The notes under the pieces were generated by a model, which worked only from the letters and a program-made list of their open reading frames with translations, did no database searches and was not told the origin of the DNA. From Sesamum alatum (lineage: Eukaryota > Streptophyta > Magnoliopsida > Lamiales > Pedaliaceae), in the NCBI GenBank assembly GCA_034509735.1, contig JACGWO010000010.1, positions 1,736,001 through 1,800,000 on the forward strand: a stretch of DNA of 64,000 nucleotides. The letters are read 5' to 3'. Positions 21,929 to 34,205 of this stretch are shown piece by piece. The position numbers were made by a program, and so were the translations under genes. Position 1 is the stretch's first letter; the number at the start of each line of letters is the position of its first letter.

Positions 21929-22099
21929 GGGGAAATTGTAATTCGGATTTGGTTCGGTCAAATTATATGGTAAGTGCAATACACTTGTCGTGTGATTAAT
22001 GTATAATTTAGAGAAAGTGACCTATCACATAACAAATGTATCTCCTTTGCTCTATTATTAATTTGATTCGACCAAAACTGTTCTAGACAAGAATTTTTC
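21929..22099 (+). mobile_element. MITE of family A
   Basis: Starts GGGGAAATTGTAATTCGG and contains ATATGGTAAGTGCAATACAC and CACTTGTCGTGTGATTAATG. It ends GACAAGAATTTTTC with the terminal CCC decayed. Confidence 0.5.
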
Positions 22100-22148
22100 G
22101 ATCGATAGATAGATACGATAAGCTATCCCACTTGTAATGGTGGAAAAG

Positions 22149-22352
22149 TTAAGAGGCCAATGAGAACAAACAGGACAAACTAGAAAGAAAGAAGCCCCCA
22201 TCTTTATTGCAAGTCTTGTCAAAATCATACAAAGTCAAGGGAAATTGGCTTTTCTTTTGGACCCATTCCTTATCTTCTGGTTGCCCGTTAAGGTCCACAT
22301 TAACGCCGTTTACCTTCCTCACAAACTGCCCTCTCAGATTGACATACCTCAT
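22149..22352 (-). other. Possible gene remnant, 67-codon open frame
   Basis: From an ATG at 22352 the frame reads MRYVNLRGQFVRKVNGVNVD and continues with Lys/Asp/Asn-rich, compositionally ordinary protein sequence before a Ser/Leu-rich end. An in-frame stop lies about 30 bp upstream of the ATG. It looks more protein-like than the neighbouring chance frames, but I recognise no domain and see no promoter. It could be a pseudogene fragment or one exon. Confidence 0.25.
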
Positions 22353-23440
22353 CTTCTTGTCCAAACATCTTCCCCCAAGAAGTTAGGTTATTTGTAGTGA
22401 ATAAAAGTGAAAAATATGTTTGTTTATATGTATTTTGATTGAAAATATATTAATTTGGAATATAACAGTTTAATTATAAAATACAATCTCATTAACTGAT
22501 CCAAATTTTCATTTCATACGACATCCTATACAAAATTGAAAATATATATTTTTCACTGAAAATGAAAATACAAACAAACAGACCCACGTTTGGGTTGTGT
22601 CCGATTTGGGAGCTGCTTTTGAAAATGCGATGGAAGAGGGTTTGCTGCGATAATAAAACCAACTTTTTTATTTTTAAGTTGGCTGCGATAATATGGACAT
22701 TTACCATCTATAATTATTGTTACCGTACAAAGTAAATTCTTGAATTTTTTTTTCATTCTTATTCTAATACTAATACTGCAATCAAACGAAATAAACGGAC
22801 TATAAATAATTCATCTTAATCCATTATTTGTCATTTGACTTTTTTGGGTGTAAATAGGGAGGCATCAATGAGATCAGGGTACCTTCATAAATGGACCCGT
22901 AGGCTAGGGGACATACATAGTCTTCTTAACTACTCAATTATTTCATATTATTACATTTGACTTTAATTTTCATTAATATTGATTTGATTGAATTAGTGGG
23001 GCTATGGGCTCATTGTGTTGTGCGTAGTACTTATGGAAATATTTGTCAAGCACATAATAATATATGTGTGGAGTAGCAAGCTAATTAACTCTATTAATTC
23101 ACTATTCATATGTGATATCACAATCACCAAGTGCATATGTGCCCAATGAAATCTTCATGAACGTGAATCTAGTTTTTGCACTAATTTTTTTTTTTTTTTT
23201 GTCTTGATTTTCTTTACACGTATTTTTAATTTAAAATTATTAACATATATGTATATATATAAACAATTTTGAAGAAAGTCTCCTCTACATGTGTTATGCA
23301 ATTTAGAGTTATTAACATACGTAATTAATTTTTAATATTGGAATATATCAGTAATCAACCCTATTTTTTTTTAAAAAAAAATTGCAAGTGCCGCTATTTC
23401 AGGTTTGAGAAAGAGGGATATAAATGAAATAAAACAATAA
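22353..23440. other. AT-rich intergenic DNA
   Basis: No gene recognised. 22400-22790 contains inverted TTTTCACTGAAAATGAAAAT words, also seen near 62330-62400, probably an old repeat. T runs occur at 23185-23200. Confidence 0.35.
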
Positions 23441-24189
23441 GGGGATGATTGGTACGAGGGAATGAGTTAGGAATGGAATGAACATTCATAATCTTATTCT
23501 AAATACATATTTGGTATAACTTAAGAATAGCAATAACCATTTTTTTGGGAATGCCCATTCTGATAAGTATGGGATTAGGCATTCCCCAACTTAGCCATGG
23601 TTTTAGCTATTCCCAATAGATTGAGAATATATTTTTTTTTCTATATATTGCTAAAATAACGTTTAATAAAATTATAGTTGCAAGATTTATAATCACAAAA
23701 TTATATATTATTTTGAATACATTAAATAAAATAAATATCAATATAAAATATTTAAATATGTGTTATCAAAATATAAAATATATAATATCAAAAATAAATT
23801 CTTAAATATTTTATTAAATATAATATAAAATTATTAACATCTTTATACGCATTTTACCAAATAATAAGTATTTACCAAAAGAATTTAAATATATGAAAAC
23901 GTCCAACAATATATATTATAAACTTATAATTAATTTAATATTTCAAAATAATATTTCTTATGTCATTAATTAGATGTAGGTTATTTGTTTTTTATTTTAA
24001 TTTTTAAGTTTCATATTTAGAAAACATATAAATGAGTAATTTGGAAAGTTTTGATTCAATTCCTTTTTTCATTCCTTTGGTATACCAAACATAGGAATGG
24101 CATACCAAAATCATTCCATTCCTATTTTTATCCATTCCTAATTTCATTCCATTCCCACTCAATTCCATTCCTATATACCAATCATGCCC
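23441..24189. mobile_element. PIF/Harbinger-type TIR element, TSD TAA
   Basis: 749 bp starting GGGGATGATTGGTACGAGGG and ending CCTATATACCAATCATGCCC. GGGxATGATTGGTA is thus inverted, and the arms share GGAATGGAATGA words. Flanked by TAA at 23438-23440 and 24190-24192, the 3-bp TSD of PIF/Harbinger transposons. The AT-rich interior has no transposase frame. Confidence 0.7.
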
Positions 24190-25030
24190 TAAGTCTTACA
24201 TGAGTTATTAGCTTCCTTCCAAATATAAGATCTATAATATTATAAAGAAAAGAGGTGCTATTAGAGACAAAGTGACAATTTTGACACCAATGCACTAATA
24301 TTTTGTGATCTCAAAAATGCAGTTCAACTGATAAGATAAATAATATATTCAAATTTTCAAATTGTACATTAATTTAACTAATCAATTAATATATTTTATT
24401 TTTATTTATAATATACTCAAAACATGAAAAGTTATTTATTATATACGCAGGGACGTCGTACGATTACAATTAGTATAGACAAAAAGAAAGCAAGTTTTTA
24501 AAAATTAGTTTAAGGAGATGAGACCTTTGGTGGCAATATTGGAATGTATAAATATATCACACTTCATTTCGTATTGGGACAAGGAGAAATGGTATAGAAT
24601 ACTCTCTTTTTTTTTCTTTCTCAATTCTACTTCTTATATTGCAATCATATATATTATTTCACAACATTTTAAGATTATAATTGAATATTTAATTAGTTAA
24701 AAAAAGTAGTTAAGATCATTATTGAAATAAATAAATAGTCAGACATGCTCAAATATGTTTTTCCAATTAAAAAAATCTTGATCCTCAATCTAACGACACT
24801 ACTTTGGGCGATGGTCAATCTCGCGTCCGATTTTCAACGTGGCAAAACTATTGTCATGATGGATCTATGAACTCTAAGTTAGGTTTATTCCTTTTCTTCT
24901 TTCCCTCCACGCTTCTTTGACCAGAAAAAAGAAAAAGACAAACATAAAGAGATACTAGACAAACTATTCCTAAGTTTCGGTAATAAGGGAAATACCGATG
25001 CTAAATTTGGAGCTTGAATTTTTATTGAAA
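24190..25030. other. AT-rich intergenic DNA
   Basis: No gene recognised. 24395-24480 ends in ACGTCGTACGATTACAATTAGT and resembles a decayed Helitron 3' end like that at 37612. Confidence 0.35.
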
Positions 25031-25313
25031 CTAGTCATTGTTGCACGCGGTCCCCACGAGCATATAAAAAAGAATTATGATATGAGATGAAAAAAAAAAT
25101 GTGAAGGAATGAGAAGAAAAAGTTAGTATGATAAAAAAAAATAATAATAAATATGGAGTGAGGGGAGAAAAAAGTGGAGTAGTGGGTTGAGAGAAAAATA
25201 ATAAAATTATTTTTTGAACCAATAATTTTTTTAAAGAAAGAAATAATATGATAGGTAAATTGGGGCATTCAAAAATTGGTACGCCAAAGGGTTTTCTTTT
25301 ATAATAGTATAGA
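25031..25313 (-). mobile_element. Helitron-like element
   Basis: On the minus strand it starts TCTATACTATTATAAAAG after an A and ends CGTGCAACAATGACTAG before a T: A|TC...CTAG|T. It is 283 bp. Sister copy at 21182-21445. Non-coding; the small open frames across its poly-A/T tracts are chance. Confidence 0.55.
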
Positions 25314-25873
25314 TAGTAAAAAGTCAATCTACTACAATTAGTAACAAATCCCTGAATTTACAACAATAATAAGGATTAATTACACGTAGACCGCTCTAAA
25401 AATTTGAAATTACACATTTTCTCAATTTAGGTATAATTGTTACAAAAAATAACCCAATTATAACCAATGGTCAAAAAGTAACCGTTTATTATTTATTTTA
25501 TGAGCATCATCATGATCATTATATCATGATAGCAAAATACAAGACAGAAAAGGAAAAAGAGCAAATGCAGATAATAATAAAGAGAGAATTTATATGACAG
25601 GAAAGTAAGAATTACAGAATGGCAGTTTAAACCCGAATCATCACTTCCATCTGAAAGATATCCAATCTTGCGAAGAGAGCTTCAGCGCTCCACCGGGCCA
25701 TTTTAATAAAATCTTTGACATTTAAATCAGCATCCAAGGTTTATTTATGGGTGCATTATATACACAAGCATTTATCATTTATAAAACCTTAATGCAAGAC
25801 AAAGACATTAAAATGAATCTATTCACAGCGCAATCATAAACAAGACAACATTACCAGGCTTTTACACGACGAA
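25314..25873. other. 3' flank of the BSD gene
   Basis: 25370-25510 is AT-rich with TTACACGTAGACC, a word also found in the TIR element at 17345, so it may be a fragment of that family. From about 25520 to 25873 composition rises; this is the likely 3'UTR of the BSD-domain gene read on the minus strand. Confidence 0.4.
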
Positions 25874-28800
25874 TCAAGCCACGACAATGTCATCAACATC
25901 TAGCCAGTCGTTTGATTCCTCAGTCTCGTGGTCATTTGAATTTTCCTTGTCAGAGTGCTTCGTGTCGATATTCTTGGATATGTCTGATGGGCTCTTTCCC
26001 AATTGAACCCAATCTCGTGAGTCTTTATCAGAACTGTAATTTGATTTTCTAAAACTCGTAGGAATGTCTCCATCATCCTCTTCAAGATCACTAAATGACA
26101 CATCATCCTCGTTCTCAACCGGAATGATATTTCCAACAGCACCCCCAATATCAGAAGTTTCTTCCTTTAACCAATCATCTGCATCATCTTCATCTTTCTT
26201 TTCATAAACAATTGTGGTACCAGATTTTGAATGTGGATCTTTAACTTGACCAGCATCATTCTCTTCAATGACGGGCTTGTCAACAATTTCGACTTCATTT
26301 CTCTCAACTGAGTGCTTCACTATTTCAGGGGTAGGTACTGCTGTTGAAGAGCTTATATTAATGTCAGATGCCTTGTTTTCAGGAATAACAAGTGATGGCA
26401 CAGAAAGGTGCTCTTCCTGAGGCGAAATAGCATTTTCCTCTGGTTCCAAAGATCTCTTTTCAGACAAATCTTCCGGTTTAGCTGTATTTCTGCTCTTCAA
26501 TTCATGCGCCAGTGAGGCCCTGGCTTCCACTATCTGTGCAGGGGCAGTTATGGAGATTAATAACCTTGGAACTTAAAGGAAAAGTAAGATAGTATGCATG
26601 ATTTTCATTATTTTGTGAACAGTGAACTGACGAAAAAAGAAGTAGCAATTTGCGACTCCAATGTCATAGATCTTCCATTATTTCCAGGAGGCCACTGAAA
26701 TAAAACTCCAATAGATCAAATATAGTGGAGAAATCTCCGGCAGACCAGCTCATTTTGATAGGCATACAATAGAAACCCAGATGATGAATTAATTGCAAAG
26801 TATTTCTAGGGACAACAGCTGTAGCCAGTTCAGCTTTGATGAGGTAAGACTACTTACTTCCCCAGATAAATCTACGTTAGCAAACAGAGAACTAACTACA
26901 TACAAACAAATTCAAGAATGAAAGCAATGGATGGGAAACAGTGCAAAGACACGCATTAAGAACCACATGAAATATGCCAAGTAAAAGAAATAGAAACAGA
27001 GAGGTTAACCGTATGGCTTCCGTTCTTTCCAAGATGCACACACAAACACACAGAGTCGCATCCACATAAACACACACATCAATGTGAACGTGTACATGGA
27101 TGTGCAGGAAGGTGCCAAACCTGAGGACTAAACAAGGAACAAAATAGAAAAGTCGAGGCAAGTTCAACCTGAGAAACTTTAGTAGTAAAGGAGTCATGAC
27201 TCACTAGAAGTCTACAACTAGCCCACAAAGATGGCAACAGATCAACAATTCAAAGCTCCAAAGCTTTCAAGATCAAGATTGGATGTGTAGGAAGGTGCCA
27301 AACCTGGGGACTAAACAAGGAACAAAATAAAAAAGTCGAGCACAAGTTCAACCTGAGAAACTTTAGCAGTAAAGGAGTCATGACTCACTAGAAGTCTACA
27401 ACTAGCCCACAAAGATGGCAACAGATCACAAATTCAAAGCTCCAAAGCTTTCAAGATCAAGACCAATGCTTAACAGTAAATGGCTTACTGCTGTTGCAAG
27501 AAATATGATTCCACAGGAACTAACCAATAGTATACTATAAGACAAGTTGAAATCATGGGAGGAAAAATTGGAGAAAGTAGACATGCTATGGTCATTGGTG
27601 GCAGTGTTGCGAGAAAATTGGTAATACAGTAAAACACAAATGTGCATCACATTGAAGCTGCATGTACAGAACCCAGCAGTCACTATCTAATGCTTAATTT
27701 GAACTAGGAGGCGGTGAAAAAAGTTCCTTGGCAACAAATATTTTGATTGCACAATTTTAGTCAAATGGCAGCGCAACAGAGCGTAAACTCAGACAATTTC
27801 TTTTCATCTTTTACGCTGATTCTAAACCAATGCTGGTGCTATTTTTAAAGTGCAACTGAATGGAAGATCTTTAACATCAATCATCCACACAATTGCAGTT
27901 CAGTGCTGATAAAACTCAACTTTATCATGATGGTATACAACCTTCAACTGTTCCAATCCCCACTAACCCGTTCCTTCTCCCAAGATAAATATGCAAAAAC
28001 TAAAGTACTAAACTAGATATCTCAGGAAGTAAGGTGAAAAGGTTGCGGAAAATGAAAAGAAAGGAGCAACTGAAAAGACCATGGCAGAGGTGACTGCCTG
28101 AACATTAAATACTCGACAAGTAAACATCCTTCATTAGGCACACCAGAACCAAGCTAGATAGATGTACCTACTAGTAGGTAAAAGATGTATGTAATGAATA
28201 TGAGCAACATAGAAGGATGTCAGACTATTACTTTATGTGCTCTACTACTCTGGCTGAATCTGACCGATGAACCTCATAAATAGTGCACTTACTAGATTAG
28301 TTTAGAAGAAGAAACACAGACTACCTATGTGCAGACAAACTTGAACTAGTAGTGATTCTCCCCTTACAAGAGGACATCTGCCAACTGAGCATTCAAGGAT
28401 AATTAAAATTTCCTCCAGGACCAAAGATAATTAAAAAAAGAAACATTGATTCCTTGATCAATTAAGTTGCAGCCTTAACCAGATTATGTTCTCTCAAATT
28501 TTAATCATGTTAAAGGAAGAGTAATAATTAGAAGAATGAGAGACAAATATGATGGTAACGATGAAGAAGAAGAACCTGTGGTGTCGACAGAAGTTCAGCG
28601 CCCTCTTTATCTAGTCTAGGGTGAACGAGTACAAAATAAATCATCCAGAAGCAGCTTTCGCTCATGTATTCAGGGCAAAGCTCAATCCTTAGTGCAGCTA
28701 ATCTCGGGGCAAGCCGTTCAACTGCTAATGCATGCTCTTGTTGGGCATCGGACATATCAAAATCTAGTGTTTACAAAGAATAAGCAATCAAATCTCGGTC

Positions 28801-29879
28801 ACATGCGAAATTCATTACCCAAACATTATAATTTGCCACCATATAACAAAAATAGAAGAGATTAAATTGATGAAAGTGTTATGCATCTAATATGCCAAGA
28901 GCATACCTCATTACAGAAGATCCGTAATGTACAACAAGGAGTTGAATTTAATGAATGAAAGGTTATGGACATAACAAGAACGCAGCTCCCTATGGTTTGC
29001 TGTTTCATGAAGAATTCAACAAAAGACTTGAATACATAACCATGTGCTTTTCACAATCACAGAGACACTTGAACACAAATTTATAGTATCATATGAACAG
29101 AGGACTAGTGTAATCTACTCATTGGAAATGTAAATCATCACGCATTTAAATGACCAACAATCAGCGCATGACTTAAAGAATCTAATTAGTATGAAAACCC
29201 ACTCTTAATCGCAGCAACCATTAATACGAGTAGCCCAGAATCTATTCATAAATCATGGAATAAATAAGGAACAGCTGAAAGTAATAAATTCCAACATACC
29301 AACATCATCTCCAACATTTTGAGGTAATGGAAAATCCAACCAGGTCTCAGGATGCATCGCAATATCACGAGCAAAAGCCACGACTTCCTCAGTTACGCCG
29401 ACTGCTCCTTCCCCCAAGGAAGTGAAATCTACCTTCTTCCCCGTCTCTTCATTCTCATCATCCGATTCCAATTGCAGGAAATTCGAGGCCATTTTAGTAA
29501 TTTCAGAAACGTTGATGTTAGTCGATAGCCGAGAAATTCCACTTTTGAACTTGCCCCCAATCTCAGCAAAGTCACTTCGGATTCCCAAAATGGAACCCTG
29601 ATCGGGTTCCGTTACATCCGGGTCGGATTTCTGTTCGGACTGCGGCGGAGGGGCTAAGAATGAGGCAACGCCCCAGAATTGGCGGGTTAGGGTTCTGCTG
29701 AGCTCCGAGAGGTCTTCTTTGACGCCGCGCGACGGCGACGTCGGAGATAAACTACCGTCGCTTTCGGATTCAGGGCTTTCGGATTGTTTAGGGTCGGGTT
29801 TTTGACCGGGGTTGAGGTCATTGTCGTCGTCGTCATCGAACTTGAGAGAGTTAGCGATGGATCGGGCCAACCATGACAT
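25874..29879 (-). CDS. BSD domain-containing protein, 3 exons, 475 aa
   Basis: Exons on the minus strand: 29879-29300, 28763-28576 and 26533-25874. Junctions are GATGTTG|GTATGT...CACTAG|ATTTTG and CCACAG|GTTCTT...TGCACAG|ATAGTG. Phases join to give 475 residues. The N-terminus (MSWLARSIANSLKFDDDDD) is followed by acidic, Ser/Pro-rich sequence. The middle (about 195-256), mainly exon 2, is the BSD domain with its FW pair (SESCFWMIYFVLVHP) and the preceding ERLAPRLAALRIELCPEYMS. The rest is acidic, ending DDWLDVDDIVVA-like. BSD domains occur in TFIIH p62, synapse-associated and DOS2-like proteins; plant members of this type are of unknown function. Intron 2 (2,042 nt) carries a tandem duplication. 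The acidic C-terminal exon has repeated D/E-W-L motifs (DDADDWLKEE, ESNDWLDVDD). Confidence 0.92.
27098..27462. repeat. 183-bp tandem duplication in BSD intron 2
   Basis: The segment 27098-27280 is repeated at 27281-27462 with few differences. Both copies start GGATGTGxAGGAAGGTGCCA and contain AACCTGAGAAACTTTAG, GTCATGACTCACTAGAAG and AAGCTTTCAAGATCAAGA. It lies wholly inside the second intron, away from both splice sites. Confidence 0.9.
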
Positions 29880-31074
29880 TTTGATTTGTGAACAGTAGAC
29901 ACTGGTATTGGGTAGGAATTTGGGTCGGGTCGCCGGCGATCTGCTTTTCGTGGGAATTGGGAGAGAACAGACTGTACTCTGCTCAGAGGCTTGTCTTATT
30001 TATTTTCGCACCCTCAATAGCATTATTGATATTCACAAAGTAAATAATAAATAAATAAAAGTATAGTCGGTAATTTACATTTAACCCCTCATCTTTCAAC
30101 TTTTGACATTCAACTCCAAAAAAAAATAGATTTGTTCATTAAAATTTACCATGTGTCTAGATTAGTGGGCAAAATTGAACTCCTGTAAGAGCTCGAACTC
30201 TATCAATGTATTTAATATTTATCTACTTTATATTTAGCTTTGCTAATCGGTATATATTAATTATTGATAATTACAATTTACAATGTAATTATCACCAATT
30301 CACTAAAAATATTAAGATAAAATTAATAATTTATTATTAAAAAGTACATAGATGTAAATAACAAATGATTTTGAGATGTATGCAAAGGCGGTTGTTGGCA
30401 ATACTTGGGGCCGCAGGATTCTAATGATTATATCCTAATCAAAATTTATTGGGTATAAATTCTTATGCCTTACCTAATATTTTAATATCGAATACTAATT
30501 CATTATATAAATACATATCCATAGGTAAAGAATGAAATACCTGTTTGAGTGAAACTTGAACTCAATGACCTTAAGTTATAATAATCCAACCTAATACTAA
30601 TTAATCTAGGTTCCAAAGTTTTGGGGTAAGTAATTGTCCGAATTAGTTTCAAGCATTAATTACTTAGGGTTTGTGTATCAAGGCTTATTTTTTACTTTAT
30701 ATCAATTTAAATTTGGATAACAAAGTATCATTTATAATTAAGATTAAATTTGACCCGAAAATTACATAATTAATTATAAGATAATAAATTTCAAAATAAT
30801 TGATCTTAGGTATTTAAATAACCAATCAAAATTGCGTATTTTCATTAAAAATAAATTTATAGCTAAGATTTATGGGAAAATAATAGTTGTGAGAGAATGA
30901 TAAGTTCAAATAAGATGTTGAAGTTATTTTATATTTTTATAACTATACAGTGTTTACATTAATTTTATGTGTCTCATTGTTGCTCTGAGTATAGAAATTT
31001 TTTCATCAGGACTCATATATTGGATTTACTTTTTCAAGTTCCAATGCTTTTCATTTTCTATTTTACGTAACATA
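29880..31074. other. BSD gene 5' flank and intergenic DNA
   Basis: 29880 to about 29995 is the probable 5'UTR and core promoter of the BSD gene (minus strand). From 30010 the DNA is AT-rich to 31074 with no gene or delimitable repeat. No clear TATA box was seen for the BSD gene apart from an AAATAAATA word at about 29998-30006. Confidence 0.4.
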
Positions 31075-31168
31075 CACACATCATTTGTATAGAAATAATA
31101 AAATCAACTTCTTTACTTGTTACACACATCATTTGTATAGAAATAATAAAATCAACTTCTTTACAGAA
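31075..31168. repeat. 47-bp tandem duplication
   Basis: ACACATCATTTGTATAGAAA and the following AATAAAATCAACTTCTTTAC occur twice in succession, about 47 bp apart, with no mismatches seen over 40 bp. It is probably a recent slippage or local duplication. Confidence 0.85.
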
Positions 31169-31307
31169 AATTCTAACCCGTACTGGATTCGATCAAAATA
31201 CAAATGTACAGTTCAAAACAAGTGACTAATCACATAACAAGTATGTTTCAATTACTGTATGATTGATTTTGTTCATTCAAACATGATTCAAATAAGAATT
31301 TTTTTCT
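31166..31307 (+). mobile_element. MITE of family A, partly decayed
   Basis: Starts GAAAATTCTAACCCGTACTG, contains AAGTGACTAATCACATAACA and TGTATGATTGATTTTG, and ends AAATAAGAATTTTTT. It is shortened relative to the 174-bp copy at 6419. It lies 3' of the ACR gene. Confidence 0.45.
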
Positions 31308-31429
31308 CCTACTTGCTAATTCACATATTAGAAGAATCCCTCATGGATGCACCATTTCCATTTCACTTAATACATTCTACCTCCAAGTGGAAATCAAGAG
31401 CAAAGAAAGAGAGAGAAGCCTATTAACAT

Positions 31430-31456
31430 ACATATATATATATATATATATATATG
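31430..31456. repeat. (TA)n microsatellite downstream of the ACR gene
   Basis: An uninterrupted AT run of about 25 bp, some 110 bp past the ACR stop codon, so probably in its 3'UTR or just beyond. Confidence 0.8.
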
Positions 31457-31563
31457 TATATGGTTTCTTTTCCTCTAATCCTCCCCCAGTAATTGGTGGA
31501 GTTCATATATATGTACTTTATTTACAGTGGAACAACTAATGATATTACACTGCAAGAAGATCA

Positions 31564-34175
31564 TCACGACTTTATGGGCCTGAAATTGCTGGAAAGCCTC
31601 TCCAGCTGCGCCCACAGCAAGTTTCCCAGTGAAAAACTCGACCGTTCTTCTACCGTGCTGCTACTGCTTGTGCTTGTTCTTGAAGGGCTAGCTTCTGGTG
31701 ATGTCCCTGACGACTTGTTCTCCACGACTGTAACGCTGCCTCCGATCTCTCGTCTGATTATTTCAACTGTTTCTGGAGTCACATGTTGCCCTGATGTGTC
31801 TTTCACGTAGAATGTTCCGATTGCTTTCTTGCCACGAGTGCCCATCTCCGCCCTCGTTATAGACAAGCCGCTCTCTCGGAAGACTCTAGTGACGTCTGAT
31901 AACAGCCCTGTTCGGTCTCTTGTGCAGATGTCCAGCCTCAATCCCTGCAAACATTAACGTGTTAAAATTAAGCAAAGATTAGAGCTGATTGTTTCTGTTG
32001 AAGGAGATGAAATGAAGTAATTTAAATCTTTGTTTGTGTAACATACATGGGAGACTCTCCTTTCTGTGGCAGCAATCAGACACTGAGTGACCCTACGCTT
32101 CTCACAGTCAGAACTCAAAATGCCTCCTTCCTTATGCCTTACATAGTACTCCTGATGAGAGAATTGTTGACAATTAGATCAATTGGGATTGAACATGGTT
32201 TTGTCCGGAACTAGGTTTGGTTAAATCCAATCAATCACCTGGCAAATGCAAATATGCCGATTACATGGCAATTTTGATACCCTGATCATGTGATTGGTAT
32301 GGATTTAGCCGAACCTGGATCAGGCTTGAATTTCCCTTGTATGATTACCTGGAATGCTGTGGATCCCTGAGAGCTAATAGCTGCGTGGTAAACTACGTAC
32401 TGCAGGTCCGTCAACGTACACACCGTGTCGAATAACAACTTGGGCCTATCTCTACTTCTTATAGTAACGATTGAATAACCGGTTTCTTTACAGTTCTCTA
32501 TCTTTACATGTGTGCCATTGCATCCCTTCTTCTGCCCTTTATGACACCTTCCTAAAACATTAAAATCGTCCCATTCACCGTTACCACCACAACAAGAACA
32601 GCATTCCTTGTAGTCTCCATCAGCAGCCAGAAGCTGGTGGAGCCGCCTCTCCGTGTGGGTTTGGCCCGGGACTGGGGCAGCTAACCTCACACTTCGTTGC
32701 TCATCCTTGTAGTGATGGGCTTCCACCACATTTTCTAGTTGAGCTTGCACTTGAGCTACCCGACAAGGATCGATCAACCCGCCTTTTGCACTATCTTCCA
32801 CGTAGAGTATGCATGCTGCTCGGCTGTTGTGAGTCCATGCCACAGCGGCAGTGACGTGGCATCCCAGCTCGGCCAGGACAGCCGACATTTCTGACAATAG
32901 GCCCGGCCTATCGACCCCCGTCATCTCAAGTGCCATGTGTTCTGTCGAGACATGTCGGGGCCGGACTTCTCGACCAATGATCGGTTTAAACTCCCTGGAG
33001 GCCTGCCTACTTGCGCAAATGCCCTATAATAAAATTATATATCGTTCTTTGTTTATCGAATCGAAGAAACAGGCAAAGAAACGTCGGGTTCGACAGAAAA
33101 AACCAACCTCTTGGATGTAATGTATGAGGCTTTCGTCAGTTAGTTTGTTCCCTTGCTGATCATTCACGTGGAATACTGAAAACCATGCAATCAAAACAAC
33201 CCCACATGAATACAAACACAAAAAGAAATGGTGGGCTGACTTGGATGCGAGTCAGAGACTTCATTTTCTTATTTGCAAACTAAATGGAGATATTGTAAAC
33301 TATTCCACTGTTCCAATTCTCAATCTTTTAAATAAACTTAAATTTAATATATTCATAAACCTACCATCCATCAACCAACCACCGTCAGAGGAGATGTAAG
33401 ATTTGGAAATCACGAGGTCGAGATCAGTAAGAACTTGGACCATTTCCAGCAGCATCCCGTGCTTATTCGCACTGTCAACCTGTGAGCGAAAAAGGCTGTG
33501 GGTTTGATGAAAAAAAAAGAAAAAGAAAATGACAGAAAATGAGTAGATACATATGTAAAAGCTTTCTTTCACAGTTAGAGGTCATTTTCTTGATTACAGC
33601 ACATCATCTTTACCACATTTTTAAAACTAACAACAGAGTGCAGACTGGACATTGGAACTATAATTTTTGTCCCTAGTTGTACAGGACACTGATTCATTGA
33701 AGTTGGTCTCAAGAACAGGCAAGAAAAAGTTAGCTCCGGGAAAGAAATACTTAAATAATCCTAGTTGATAAGAGCTTTAGATATCTGAGCTGTTGGGTCC
33801 ATTCTGGGGGCCTGAATTATGACAACCATAATCTAACAACTGATGAGGATGCAACCTCTGATTGTGTTAATTTGCTTGAGAACTTGAAGAACTTAAATCT
33901 TCTACAGGAATCTATATGAATAATCAAGAAAGTAGTCCTCATAATTCTGCAATAAATACAACTGCATACTAACCTTGACAAGAGTGCAATCAGGATAGGT
34001 ATCATTGTCAACACAAACCCTGAAAACCCCAAAAAGAGACAAATTCAATGCTGAGCATTTAAGGTTTAGCGCAAGACATGAAGAATTTCAGGAGAGGTGC
34101 AAACCTTGGTGGATGGATTCTTTCGATAAGTACTTCGAATTCTGGATCAATGTATGGCCGGTAAGTAATATCCAT
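31564..34175 (-). CDS. ACT domain-repeat protein (ACR1/ACR2-type), 486 aa
   Basis: Seven coding exons on the minus strand: 34175-34105, 34019-33974, 33479-33365, 33175-33108, 33023-32349, 32151-32047, 31944-31564. All introns are GT-AG and the frame is continuous for 486 residues. Four ACT domains are seen at about residues 36-110 (VDSANKHGMLLEMVQVLTDL), 128-205 (MTGVDRPGLLSEMSAVL), 283-360 (IRSRDRPKLLFDTVCTLTDL) and 361-435 (TRDRTGLLSDVTRVFRESGL). This is the ACR layout; ACT domains bind amino acids, and plant ACR proteins are proposed amino-acid sensors. The N-terminus (MDITYRPYIDPEFEVLIERI) and the C-terminal LLWAQLERLSSNFRP resemble Arabidopsis ACR1/ACR2 as I recall them; that subgrouping is by recognition only. 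Odd: a Cys-rich linker (KECCSCCGGNGEW...HKGQKKGCNG, 239-270) between ACT2 and ACT3. Most of intron 5 is a MITE. A 5'UTR intron precedes exon 1. Confidence 0.93.
32202..32337 (-). mobile_element. MITE of family A inside ACR intron 5
   Basis: Intron 5 is only 197 nt (32152-32348), and about 136 nt of it matches family A: ATCATGTGATTGGTATGGAT, CCGAACCTGGATCAGGC and the terminus GAATTTCCC, which begins 11 nt inside the donor site. The other end is decayed (CCGGAACTAGGTTTGG). Either the element created most of the intron or it inserted into a very short one. Confidence 0.5.
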
Positions 34176-34205
34176 GATCTCCCGAAGCACTTTTCGGGGA
34201 TGAGA

